The notes below the pieces were generated by a model. The model worked only from the letters and a program-made list of their open reading frames with translations, was not told the origin of the DNA and searched no databases. Shown one piece after another: positions 12,687 through 24,689 of a stretch of DNA of 64,000 bases. The position numbers were made by a program, and so were the translations under genes. Origin of the DNA: Rhopalosiphum padi (lineage: Eukaryota > Arthropoda > Insecta > Hemiptera > Aphididae); the NCBI RefSeq assembly GCF_020882245.1, contig NC_083597.1:42138152-42202151 (forward strand), given 5' to 3'. Each line of letters opens with the position of its first letter. Within the stretch, counting starts at the first letter, position 1.

Positions 12687-14811
12687 TAAACGGTCGTTAT
12701 AATAATATTATGTACCGCGACCATTAAAGTACAAATAATAACGATAATAATAAAACGGAAAAAACAAACATATAACATAATATTATTATAAACTCGCGTC
12801 GCACTATACGCGATGGTTACGTGTGGTTGTACAGCGGGGCAGTCGTCGTGGTAGGGGCTATAGCAGATTCGAGGCGGAAGTCCAACCGAACAGTTTCATC
12901 TGTATGTACTCATCGTGATAGTATTTTGTACAGTGTTATATTTTATGATGTGACTTAAATTATTCCGGTAGTTGTCGCCGTCGTCGTACGTTGACACATA
13001 TTAGGCGATACCGTTCGACCGTCGTATAAAGCACCTATTATCCGTATAATATACTCCTGGTAGTATAGTGTTTAAATATTATACACGTATATCTATAATA
13101 ATATATATTAAGACAAATAATAATAACAATATTATTTGAGCTCGTTGTTCTGGCCAATACAATAGTATTGTGCATATGGGTTGTATACGGCGTGAATGCG
13201 CCCTCGTCGGTTAAAAAATTATTATAATTAATAGACATGCGGGCGAGTAAAAACCTAGCGGGTCAAAGTGTTTTGATCGATTGATACACGATTTTTTGTA
13301 AAGCTATCTTGATCAATGATAGCATTTTAATTAAACGTAGTTTGCAATTACCTAGGGGTATATATTTATATTGGTTTTTTATTGAAATATAAACATTATT
13401 AAAATATAGGTGAATAACATCGCAATAACACACCGTCGATAGTTATCGCACAACAGCGGAGTAACGAAAATACGGTTTGTACTCAGATATCTACTCAATT
13501 AGCTCCATGTATTTTCTCGTATTTTCTCGTCCTGATTTGAAATCCAATTTTAGAAATAAAATAAAAACCAATTTTATATCCGCGTAGGTATTACTGTATT
13601 ATTAGTGTATATGCCACGGAAAACGCCGACTTATTCCAATTATGTACGTGGGTAAATGGATTGTTTTTGATAGCTGGTTAGCGGTTACTGTTGAGCTTAT
13701 TTGTACGAATACAAGAAAAGAACAAAAGTCGATACGCATCGTGATTCAATTTCAAACGGTTGCTGCAGTATTCGAAACCTCAAAAGTTTCACATTTACCA
13801 GATGAGTGCAAAGGTTAGAATATACAGTAATATCGACATTATTTTTATTGAACTTAAAACGGTTAGAGATTTTGTACTTATACTTCGAAATTGAATTTAT
13901 AATACGTTGGTAGTATAGCGTTCTAAGAAACAACAAGTGTGCACATGCGCGTGGTGCTTATATAATATGTAAGTATGTTATAAAAAAAATATATATTTGT
14001 ATCAATTTTCGTATTTTTTTTTTTACTATTATTATTTTTCTTATGTATTGTTAGTGTTCAAGTATTGATGTCGTACTTCAATAAGTTTAATAATTATTAG
14101 AAGGATTTTTGAAACACTTGTTGAATTAATATTTTTACGCTGTTGGGTAATAATATTATCGTAATTGAAAACACACGATCTTCGCCGATAAAATTATAAT
14201 ATTTAATATTTATTATTCATTATAAACAGGCTTGATGTGTACAACTTGAACTTTAAGTAGATTATACATTTACTTATATTATATACGCATATTTTTCAAG
14301 TAAGTATATTTGCTTAACGGTGCTGTTTAACTCGTTTTCACCGAGAGCCAAATGAAGTTAATTTGAAGGAAATACACAGTTTATCAGGGAACCTAAATTG
14401 ATCATACTCTCAAAAGTTAAAATTGTTGTTGGTATATAGTTTACAATCCCGAAGTTTATATCTATTCAAAGTTAACAATAACAGTTTCCTATTGCTGTAA
14501 TTCAGTTATAATTTATAGTTTCGATAATCTACCCTGTATAGTAAATGTTTGTTACATAAAGTTTGTATGTCTTCGAAGAATTTTCATACAAGGGCACGTA
14601 TTTGTTGTGAACTCAACTTAACCAAATACTTTATAGACTTGATATAAAACTTAAAATAACATGAATAGTAAAATCGTGTGTTTGAAAGTAGTTTCCTCGT
14701 ATATAAAACCCACTTTAAGTGCAGTAAATTTTCAAAACAACTGTCGAAATTACATGGATAAAAGGCACAAATCTAAATAATGAGTTATACACGTTACAGG
14801 TAACTTCTGGA

Positions 14812-14819
14812 TGACGTCA
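14812..14819. promoter_or_regulatory. Exact CRE-type palindrome TGACGTCA
   Basis: This is the full CREB/ATF consensus palindrome. With this base composition an occurrence or so per window is expected by chance. There is no adjacent promoter or gene, so function is unproven. Confidence 0.2.
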
Positions 14820-15875
14820 CCAGATAAAACTTAGCCCGTTCAGTAAAGTAATTTTAAAACTTGCTGGAAGTTTCGTTCGGAATTTCCAACGGCCACCGGT
14901 GACATTAATGTGCACTTTATGCGAGTGTACCTACCCTCATTAATGGTTAACGCCCACAGATGTCTTAATACAATAATATAGACTATATGGGTATAATTGT
15001 ATTGTACGATGTATCCTCTATAATACTTGCTAAGCCAAACACATTTTATCATGTTTAAGTTAGTAGTAAACTATAATCATTGGTCAACCAAAATTAACAA
15101 TGTTTTTTGGTTTGAAATAAATTACAAAAGTTAAACTGATAAAATGTGTATAGATGGATTATAACAGATAAAATCCCAGAGAGTCATTTTATGGTCATTA
15201 AAAGTTAGTTTATAATCAATTAAACTTTTTGATTAATTCAAAAACTATTTGGTGTATAAATTATATAAATGTATGACAACGATTCACGTATATTTAAATA
15301 CCAATTTATTGTAGCAAATAAAACAGTTATATATTATTATGACAGTAAAATAATAATAAAATAATCATATCCAATGAAAATACATATGTATGTATGAATA
15401 AATGCGTTAAATAATAAAATACATAATACGCCATTAGTGTTTGTCGTTCAAATACTATTTAGTGGTTTATTCTACAATAATATAGCACGGATTTGCATGG
15501 TGGTGTTTCGAATCGTGATGACCCACGTGGGTACATCTCAATTGGTATGTAACAAGGATGTGTCAGAACCATATCATCTTTTATATATAATGTATATTAA
15601 GAAGAATAAGAATAGCAGGAAATAGTGCAATATAAAATTCGCCACGAACACAATGCGGAAAATGTTTTTGAAAAGGCCAAACGATTTAATATTTTGTACG
15701 AAAAACGTGGTTTGGAGTACAATAGAAACGGAACGGAGTGACGAATTCGAGTGGATCTGAAGTGACCAGACATTTATTGTGCTCATAATGCTCACATAGA
15801 AATATATAACATATGAAAAAGAAAACAAGGATTCGAACTATTCTTTGAACCTCTTGATGACATTCAATTTCATCG

Positions 15876-15898
15876 ACTACAACCCGTCATGTTGTAGT
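15876..15898. repeat. Perfect 8-bp hairpin
   Basis: ACTACAAC and GTTGTAGT flank a 7-base loop (15884-15890). No uridine tract or family signature accompanies it. Confidence 0.5.
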
Positions 15899-18800
15899 GT
15901 AAAATTGAAGATTTATATATATATTTTAAACGAATAACCCCTCAGTTGCAGTATACTGCACGTTATGTTGTGCTTCGTCGAGGATTATTGAAACGTTTTA
16001 TTTTACTCTGTAGTGTATTTTACCACTACGGCACTACAATACATTTGGATTTAGACAGATTTTAACGTCAACACGAGAAATTATGTCGAAGGTCAAACCA
16101 GACGAAAAGTGAAACGTAGGGGGCGTAATATTTGTGTTTTATTTCAGAAGATTTTTTTCAGAATAAAAATTTGTTTGTATTTTTTCTTCTCACAATTCAA
16201 TAGACGACATTATAACATATAAGACTTGTGCACTGTTAATAATGGAGTTGTTTTCAAGATAATAATTACGATAAGGCATTTTGTTAGAAACATTTAAAAA
16301 AAAAACCACATTCGTTATCCTTGGCGAACTTATATTGTGCATTTCTGTATGCGTGCGTTGGCTAGTTTTAATTTTCAAGCGTTACAAACAAATTGCCGAA
16401 CGGTGGCGGTGGCATGATATATATGTATGAATAAACTTACAAAACTTTGCGTGCACGGAAAACATTGGAATATAAACACAAAAAAGTTATAGTGTGTGCT
16501 ATACATGCTATATGCACACAATGTTTGCTACGCGATGCGTTTTACTATGCGTATTCGAAGTTATATATTATTATAATACTACAATATAATTATTAATTAT
16601 GTATAATAACATTAATAACAATCCACTGGTCACGCGTGCATACTTATAAAAAAATACATCGCGGTTGTTGCCTCGGAATGTGTTTTTATCATAAAGAATA
16701 TTAAAGTTTTGTTATGTATCAGAAGTTTGAAAATGTATATTATCCTCTTGTTTTTAGAATCGAATACGGTTGGAAAAAGAAGAGAAAAAATATGCATTTT
16801 TTTTTCACGAGTAAAGAAATTATGTTCGTTTGAAGATATAATTATAAGTCCACAGCCGTTTACAGACTGGAGAAAATATGTAAACTATAATAATATTATA
16901 TGTATTAATATTATATAACGCGCGTCTACACGTCAGGGTTTATTCGATATAACGGTAATACGTATTATATAGTTGTATGTTTGCGAGAAGCAATATTCTG
17001 AATTTCGAGTTAAATTCTTTTCATGGCCGATTAAACACGCACTATGAATAAACAATATATTATATTATATTTATTTTTCCTTCAAGTACGTATGTAATAT
17101 TATAACAATAACAAAACGTAACGATGTAAGTACCTTATACACAAAATAATAATAATATATTATATTGGAACATTCTTAAATTAATATTGTATTGTTTTGT
17201 GACGAGTGGTTTGCAACGTAATATGTAAATATTATATAGTAATATAATATTATTTTGAACTTACGGAATGCACATAATACATATACCTAATAAGCAACAG
17301 TATTATTATTTATATTATAATATATTACGACGTCAACGCTGAATAAGACCATTTTTATATATTATTTTATATATTATTATATTACACTAAAACGTATAAC
17401 GTACCATTGAAATGTTGATGGATTCAAAGTAAACAATCGTAACTGATATTGGCCGTATGAGACGCAGTAAAGAATTTTTGGTAAAAAGTGTACACACATT
17501 ATAATATTATGATATTACACAGTCATAAAACTATATAGCACAACCAGAGAGCGGATTTTCAAGTAAAAAAATATGAGTAAATATCGCAAGCAATATTCGC
17601 CGCTAGCACAGTGTTAAGGATAAGTACGTTCAAAAATATATGTAACACCGGAAAAATAAAACGCAGCACGTAATATAATATGTACAGGTCGTACATAGGT
17701 ATTATGAAAACGGGGTAACGCATATAGCGGTAACGACGCTGTACACATAATATTATGATAATGATTCGTATAATATACGTAATAACTAATAACATCTTGA
17801 AAAAATATTACCTATTGAGAAAAATGATATCAATAGATATTTGGAGGCACTGTGTTTAATATTTTGTCAATACGAGATTCCTTGGATTAGATCCTCCGAT
17901 GAATTCGATGCGGTTTCTTTTTAGAAGTGACTCTAAGCAGATGATATTCTAGACTGAACCCAATCATTGCCGTATTATATTATATCAAAGCCACAAAAAA
18001 AAAAAAACAAGCGTGTGTAAATAATATTATAGATTAACATATAATATAAACAATAGGGATATTATTAATAATTATAAATAGGATTTTTTGCTGAGCAGAA
18101 ATATTCCCAGTCAGCTATAAAGGCATAAACCTATGTTGCATAATATATAGGTAACGTTTATTATACACCGACTATTATATAATATAATTGTTAAAATAAA
18201 AATTATTTTCGATTTATTAAAACAAAATTCATCCATCCTAACAATTCATTCTTCAAATTTAATGATATATTTATCAATTTATTTTTGTTAAGTACTGTAT
18301 AATGACTTGTTTTATTTTCATAGCAATTATTTTTATCTTTGTTATTTTTATGTTGTGTAAAAAAAAAGTGGTCGCCGAAAACGTACAAAAAAAAAAACAA
18401 TAAATAAATAAAAACAAGGGTTTATTGTTAAAAACGAATGTCTTTATTTTATATACCTCACCTACTCTCCGAAAATTTAACCATTAAATAGGTGCAGCGG
18501 AAATTAAATTTCCCGAGGGCGAAAAAAATCTAAGAACGTGAGAATTGGAAATTGGTCGTTGTTAAAGAGCAATTTGCCGATTTGTGCTGTGGGCTGTACG
18601 CGTACCAATATAATATGGTAATATCGCAATGACGTGACCCCAGCAATTAAAAGTGAACTGACAATTTTGTAAATTAAAAAAATGTCGTGCGTGGTTTAAG
18701 CGGATACGTACAATAATGTGCAATAATAATATTACGGAATAATTTATCACTTCAAATGTATATATAAAAAAAAAAAAAAATCTTTGAAAAACCCGACAAG

Positions 18801-19530
18801 GCGACCACCGAGCGCATGTGTCGTGTCGTTAGTAATATTATTCCAACAATAAAATAATAATATTATTATCGTAATAATTATTCGCGACGTGTATTTAATA
18901 TTTATAGTTTTATTTTTTATTCGGTTTTCGTACACGCACACACGACATCGGCATGGGGTTTGCGCTACATGTGTCCTCCCGTAGTCCACGGAGGTGTACG
19001 TTACGTATACCATATAATATGTATAGTATATACCTATGGGTGTAATATTAATATGGCGTTTGTCCGTGACATTTGAATGTATACACTATAAATAAATATA
19101 TTATATAGTCATCACAACTGTGTGATGTAGTTGTATAATAATATACAATACGAGACGTTTTGTGTGATTTGAAAATTGTAAGTATATACAGACCTATCAA
19201 TGTTATAGTCGTATGATAGAAAGAATATCATACTATAGCATAAGATCCACTAGCAATTATTGTTATACGATTTTTCCCACGCACGCGTATATTTATCACT
19301 TTTTTCTGTCTTATGTGCGACGAAATAATAATATTTTATATTTTAAATTGAAAACGGCACCCGACGATTTTTTTCTATAAATTTGATGGTGTTTTTGTTT
19401 TTATCATAATGTACGCGATTTGAGAGATTTCGTGCGAAAGGCCGTAAACGGGATATTCGGAAAAGCCCCGAGAGGATATAACGTCCTTTTTTTCACTTTG
19501 GAGTGCACAATAATATTATATTGTTGTACA

Positions 19531-19726
19531 TACAGGGTGATCCTTCTATCGTCAATCAAGCAATAGTTCAGGAGATATTAAGAACTGTTGATTTTCTTAA
19601 CGTTCAAGATCATACGCATATTATTTTTATTTTTCTATAGTTAAACAGTTTTTTTTTTTAAATATTAAAAATTTAAAAATATACAAAATAATATTACCCG
19701 GTTTTCGATAAATGAATCACACTATA
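19531..19726. mobile_element. TA-flanked MITE with imperfect terminal inverted repeats
   Basis: The left end begins TACAGGGTGATCC and the reverse complement of the right end begins TATAGTGTGATTC. Over 21 positions 16 agree, ending in a shared TATCG. The outermost TA at both ends fits Tc1/mariner-type insertion at TA. The 196-bp element has no coding capacity. CAGGGTG-type ends are widespread in arthropod repeats, but I cannot assign a named family by eye. The TIR mismatch shows it is old. Confidence 0.5.
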
Positions 19727-19799
19727 CATACACGGATATGTGTACATATATTCACTATTCAGTACATACGCCACCGTATGTCAGCGATGCAGCTATATT

Positions 19800-20605
19800 C
19801 GGGGACGTATTTAGGTGGTGAACGGTACCGTTGCCTCGGGTGGCAAATGATTTAGGGATTTAGGTATGACAACATATTCTGTGTTTAAAATCTACAGCCA
19901 TCGTCCATTGTAATTCGTTTAATAAAAATATAATACGAAAATTGTTTAATCATATTGAAATTTAATTATAATTTTATTTTTGTCACGACAAAATATTGTT
20001 GAATATTGCCATAATGCCACAGATAATAATGTATTATTAATATAATATTTTAGCTGATTTATCGCTTGAGAATTGAAATAATTTAGATAATTTATGAGAT
20101 ATTTTGTTGGTAAATTAAATATACTCGTATATACCTAATTACCTACTGATTGAATTATTTTAATATTATTATTATATAATTGTTTTGGTTTTTTGTGGTT
20201 TATGATTTATAATAATTGTAACTGTTCATAGTTTTAGATTTTGGCTGATATAATCTATTAGATTGTAATTTTTATAATAATAAAAATAATGGTTTATTAT
20301 AATGAATGATGACTAACAACTAACAAGTTGCTAAGTGGTGCAGTTTCCAGAAAATTTTCCAGAAAAAATTGCAAAAATACACTTATTATTTATAAAGTTT
20401 CTAAAGAAGACAATTATTTTATGATGGAATAAACTTAACGATTTGACATGTACTTATGTTATGCTGACTAATGCAAGGTTCTTATAAACTTTATATAACA
20501 AAATAATTGGTGGTGAATCATTTTTTTTAAGGTTGAGGAGAGATAATAGAGGCGATATAAAAGCCATATATATTCTATGGTGTCAAATCTGAAAATACGT
20601 CTCGG
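19800..20605. mobile_element. Non-autonomous hAT-like element with 8-bp target duplication
   Basis: The left terminus CGGGGACGTATTT and the reverse complement of the right terminus, CCGAGACGTATTT, match at 11 of 13 positions. The flanking octamers GCTATATT (19792-19799) and GTTATAAT (20606-20613) match at 6 of 8, as expected for a decayed hAT target-site duplication. The left subterminal text (GCCTCGGGTGGCAAA) is typical of hAT-derived repeats. The 806-bp interior is AT-rich with no transposase frame. It lies only 73 bases from the MITE, which suggests an insertion-tolerant site. Confidence 0.65.
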
Positions 20606-21051
20606 GTTATAATGTAATAGTAGACATTTTATTTATTTTATTAATATTCTCATTAAATAAAATCGTCAACAAAGTGAAATTTAATACTTAAATTTATATT
20701 GAATTTTAATACACACACCGTCATACTTTTGAATAAAAACGCGTACGAGAATCGAATAATATTATAATACCTATTTTGACATCGTCGATGGCGATGTATA
20801 GGTATGTAATGTTTATCATTATTGTTATAAGCATTAATGCGCTGACCCATATAAAGACTAAAAAAGGCGTTATAGCGGCTTTGTGCGTATAATAATATTA
20901 TATATTATGTATGTGTATAATATTCGGTTATGTTGTGATTTAAACGTTTAAAACGGCAGCGGAGGTGAGAAGAAATAAATAATAATGTGGGATAAAATGT
21001 TTTGTACAAAAAGAAAAAATACTGTCCCCTCGCGTTATTATTACTGTTCTT

Positions 21052-21217
21052 TTATTATTGTTATTATTATTATTATTATTATGCATTCGTACCGGGGGCC
21101 CCGGTGGAATTTCATCCAGCAAAATAAATATACGAATAACAATCAATTATATCATATTATTCGTAGGTACCTATATGCGCGCATTCGGTGCGATAATAAT
21201 AATAATAATAATAATAA
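21052..21217. repeat. Inverted (TTA)n/(AAT)n pair around a GC palindrome
   Basis: A TTA run (21061-21082) and an ATA/AAT run (21193-21217) are complementary and could pair over about 22 bp around a 110-base loop. The loop holds ACCGGGG-G-CCCCGGT (21091-21105). AAT repeats are common in the window, so the pairing may be coincidental. Confidence 0.5.
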
Positions 21218-21418
21218 CCAGCAGTTGGAGTTTTAAACAGAATTTTTTTCAAGAAAAGAACCGCCACGCATTGTTCGCGGTGGACGATTGTGCCAGCGTA
21301 CAAAACACACACGCACACACACGCGCTTTCACATATCGGGGTCTTTTTATTGTGTATTGACTGGAGGTACGAAAAACGTCAAATCGGCACGAACGCTTAT
21401 TATAAATACCGTGCAGAT

Positions 21419-21438
21419 TTTTTTTTTTTTTTTTTTTT
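21419..21438. repeat. Poly-T run
   Basis: Twenty consecutive T followed by a C-rich segment. No retroelement body is recognised beside it. Confidence 0.9.
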
Positions 21439-22360
21439 GTCACCCCCCTCAACCGCGAAGAAATCGTTTGGAAGTAAACAGTCGTGGTGCTTATTATAAT
21501 ACATGTATATTATTGTTATATGTTGTATTATTTGTGGATATTATATTTAATAAGCGTGTGACGGATCTAAAGAAAAATAAATAATACATTAGGTTAGGTG
21601 GGTACGGAATATAATATATAATACAAAATATTATCTCAATAACGATTAGGATATATTAAATTTTGGCATGACACCGGTGCGACGGGTTGTTCACTACGCC
21701 CTAAAAATCGTCGTAAAACGTTATAATATAATATAATATAGACTTCCGTGTGTACCTATAATAAATAATAACTATAATATTATACCTTTTGCGCACTACG
21801 ACGTTTCTAATGGGTTTGCTGCAGTGTCGATGCATCTGATTACACGAAGCGTTATACTCGTTCTAACTTATACGTTATATCCGTAAGTAGTTATAACATA
21901 GTATTATATAATTTATACTTAAAATATTGTACAGCTGTGTAACATAATTTGTACGAATTTTGGAATGAGTGGAATCGAACTGAAATTGTGGCAGAATATA
22001 TTATTACGAGTATTATTATATGTTTGTTGCGTTTAATCGACCACGTATTATTGTTGTTGTAATAATAATATAGTAGTTCCGACGATGGTGTTTTTTCAAA
22101 CATATTGTTTTAAACCGACAGCGGTGCTTATACAAATAAGTGGACATTTTATTCCCAAACCACTTTATATTTCGTATTTATAATAATATAAAGCTGTATT
22201 ATCCGACTTCCGAACGGGGAAAAACGAACAAATGTAAAATACGATTGTCGGTGTATTTCAATTCAAGTTTACCTCAGTTCACGGGTAAGTCGTTGGCTGT
22301 TGCTTATATACTTGATTTGTAGACTAAATCGAACTAGATGATCAATTTACATGTGATAGA

Positions 22361-22519
22361 CAAGGCCGTAACTGGAAATTAATTTCGGGAGAGGTTTTAA
22401 TCTAAAAAATTGTGTTCTCATTTGTATTATAATATTGTATAGGTTATTTTACTACCACATAATATAACACGAACAAATTTCGGAAGGGGGGGGTTGACAC
22501 CCCCCTAGGTATGGCCTCG
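22361..22519. mobile_element. Short non-autonomous hAT element with near-perfect target duplication
   Basis: The left terminus CAAGGCCGTAACTGG and the reverse complement of the right terminus, CGAGGCCATACCTAG, agree at 11 of 15 positions. The flanking octamers GTGATAGA (22353-22360) and GTGGTAGA (22520-22527) agree at 7 of 8. Eight-base duplications plus short CA-type termini are the hAT signature. The 159-bp body includes a G-run and C-run near the right end (22486-22505) that can pair with each other. There is no coding capacity. Confidence 0.7.
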
Positions 22520-22725
22520 GTGGTAGATATAGCTGATATAGGCACATAGCGTTTGACTTGATGTATTTCGGTTTAAGTGTGATAAATTCATGAGAAAATT
22601 GTGTTAGTTGTATTTCAACCAGTGAAAATGAACAACAAATGAAAATATACAGATTTATAACACGACCAAGTGAGTAATATTGTCATATAGACAATTTTTT
22701 TAAAAAGTTGATTTAAAGTCCGGAC

Positions 22726-22737
22726 AGATGGCGCCAT
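22726..22737 (+). promoter_or_regulatory. CTCF-like core site within a GGCGCC palindrome
   Basis: AGATGGCGCC fits the animal CTCF core AGRKGGCRS, and ATGGCGCCAT is a 10-bp palindrome. It lies between two hAT insertions in AT-rich DNA. The flanking part of the longer CTCF motif matches poorly, so this is a weak candidate insulator site. Confidence 0.25.
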
Positions 22738-22860
22738 GGGAATATTCTTATTTTATCTTTAAAACCATATCTATAAAAAATAATATATTTACTCCAAGTA
22801 TTCTCTATAGTATAGAGTACAGAATATTTTTTTTAATACTCGTTAGGTTAGTTCCACACA

Positions 22861-23406
22861 CTGTGGCGCCGAACACGTACTTTTATGTGGCGGTTCGCCC
22901 TGTATTTTAAAGAAAGCATTTCATTTTTTATGAAAAATATTTATTGACAAAAATTGAAAAAAAAAAGAAACAAAAATGAAGTGTTAAAAATACTAAAAAT
23001 GTAGGTTTAATAATAATACTTGTAGGCTGTAACTTTGTAGCATTGATATTTTATATGTATCAGTGTTAAGGGTTGAGATATAAATGTATGATAAAGTGAT
23101 AAATTAGAAATGTATATAATCATAAGAGAGTAAAAAACAGCTACTTGTGAATAGGTAAAAATTTACTTATGGGGATATTTAAGAAATGATAACTATTTAG
23201 TAGTATTTACTAATTATTACCTATAATGGTTAATATTAATAGGAGTAAAAAATCGCAAGCGGAACTTGCGTCTTTGTGATGGTTGTATTTACAATAAAAT
23301 AATGTGGCTGGTCATTATTTTGCTCTAAGTTAGTAGATGGTGGTGGTAACTAATTTTTAAATTTTTCCCTTTGGTCTACCAAATAAAATACAAGTCGGCG
23401 CCACTG
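22861..23406. mobile_element. Non-autonomous hAT element with perfect 8-bp target duplication
   Basis: The left terminus CTGTGGCGCCGA and the reverse complement of the right terminus, CAGTGGCGCCGA, match at 11 of 12 positions. Both flanks carry exactly TCCACACA (22853-22860 and 23407-23414). This is the best-supported mobile element in the window. The 546-bp interior encodes no transposase and is AT-rich, with a small hairpin near 23256 (CGCAAG/CTTGCG). It was probably moved in trans by an unlinked hAT transposase. The intact duplication points to a younger insertion than its neighbours. Confidence 0.8.
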
Positions 23407-23414
23407 TCCACACA

Positions 23415-24689
23415 CAATACAGTACATATTTCAAATATTATATTTGATTTATTTTTATGATGTATTTGGAGATTATGATGGCTGTTAACAATAATATTCA
23501 CGATAATACAATAATTATTAACTGATATTTAAGTTTTTTATGGCTCTCAAAAACTTTTTTCAAATTATCTGGGCCGTTATTGAATTTAATTGCCGAACCC
23601 TGTTCGATTGCTCGATAATTTAATAAAAACTGCTTAGTGATTGGATAAGTGATTCTTGAACCAATTTATGTTACAAATATTTATCTCAGTTTTAAATATA
23701 TAATTTATAAATTAATTTTTGTATCATATTCACTTTAATACCATTTTCAATTCTTCAGGGATTGATTTGAAATCTACTAAACACATTTTATATTTTTTTC
23801 CAAACTAATTTTAACACCATTCAATAGCCTAACCTATTTGGAGTTGAATTTTCAAAAATTCCTTCTTCTTGAAGAAAGAACTTGCTTATATTATATAAGG
23901 AACTTCTGTGAAAAATTTCAACTTTCTATACACATTGGTTTGGCATTTATACATCTCTCAGTCAGTTTTTTGTTTTACATAATATATTATGTATTATATT
24001 AAACAAATAGATTATTTAGATGCTATTATTATTAAGTACAGTTATAGATATTGTAATAGATATTGTTTATAATAATATATTATGCCATAACAAATAGGAT
24101 TGTTAGTACGGGTGGTGTGTTTGTAACAATACATTTGATGTAGTACACTAATAATAGAGAAAAGAGGCAGAATGTATAGTAAATCATCGAAAAACTATAT
24201 AAAAAAAAATTGTCTCTCTTACAAGATAAAAAAAAAAAGAAAAGAAAAGTTTAGTTATTTTTTCCATAATGGAAAAAGCTATATATTACATACACGCTTA
24301 AGTTATCTACTTTTTTTTTTACACTCCTCAATAATCTCGAGATATTATGTTCCGTGAGGGTGACAAATGTACAGTAGAATTGTTGTTATAAATCTTACAT
24401 TTATATATATATATATAGTATATATAGTGTTTTATACAAGGATAGATGAGAAAAAAATCGTTTTATCATCCACGCGTGGGGTGCTGTATACATACGTATA
24501 CTATATTATAATTTGTGGTATCAAGTTTCCCTAAATAGCTTTTTTTTTTTTAATTTCGACTGTTGACAGTTTGCATCTTTTGTTAAAGCCATAGAAGCCG
24601 CACATATTATAATTTATAAGATATTTTATACTTTATTTGTATAACAACTATCAAGTGTGGAATTAAATTATATAATTTTTAATTCTTCT
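23415..24689. other. Gene-less stretch upstream of a LINE fragment
   Basis: AT-rich DNA without a supported gene. The stretch at about 23570-23960 has less simple sequence than its surroundings and may be an unrecognised repeat. I see no reverse-transcriptase motifs that would extend the LINE upstream. Confidence 0.45.

Larger units (their letters stand above)
11027..13300. other. CpG- and GT-repeat-rich gene-less block
   Basis: A mosaic of AT-rich DNA and CpG-dense patches carrying two long GT repeats and one ATA repeat. Open frames here cross the repeats and carry runs such as repeated Thr-His, so they are not counted as genes. Regulatory activity is possible but not shown by the sequence. 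Confidence 0.5.
13301..19530. other. AT-rich gene-less stretch
   Basis: More than 6 kb without a supported gene. It contains an exact tandem pair of ATTTTCTCGT (13511-13530), one CRE-type palindrome, one clean hairpin (both listed separately) and GGAAATT-A-AATTTCC near 18500. No terminal-repeat pair or retroelement motif was recognised. Confidence 0.6.
20614..22352. other. Gene-less stretch with paired AAT microsatellites
   Basis: No gene is supported. Overlapping open frames at 20.98-21.58 kb in several frames all cross TTA/AAT, CA and poly-T repeats and are not credible proteins. Confidence 0.6.

Noticed and set aside
12431..12778. 115-codon minus-strand frame
   Set aside because: It includes a Thr-His run from the GT repeat and has no recognisable domain.
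15826..15842. GGATTCGAACT as a tRNA T-arm
   Set aside because: No acceptor, D-arm or anticodon arm can be placed around it on either strand.
21589..21600. TTAGGTTAGG as insect telomere repeat
   Set aside because: Only two units; interstitial telomeric arrays would be longer.
21970..21985. GGAATCGAACT as a reverse-strand tRNA T-arm
   Set aside because: The surrounding sequence does not fold into a cloverleaf.
22891..22904. CGCCCTGTA as a TA-CAGGGCG transposon end
   Set aside because: It lies inside the better-supported hAT element 22861-23406 and has no inverted partner.
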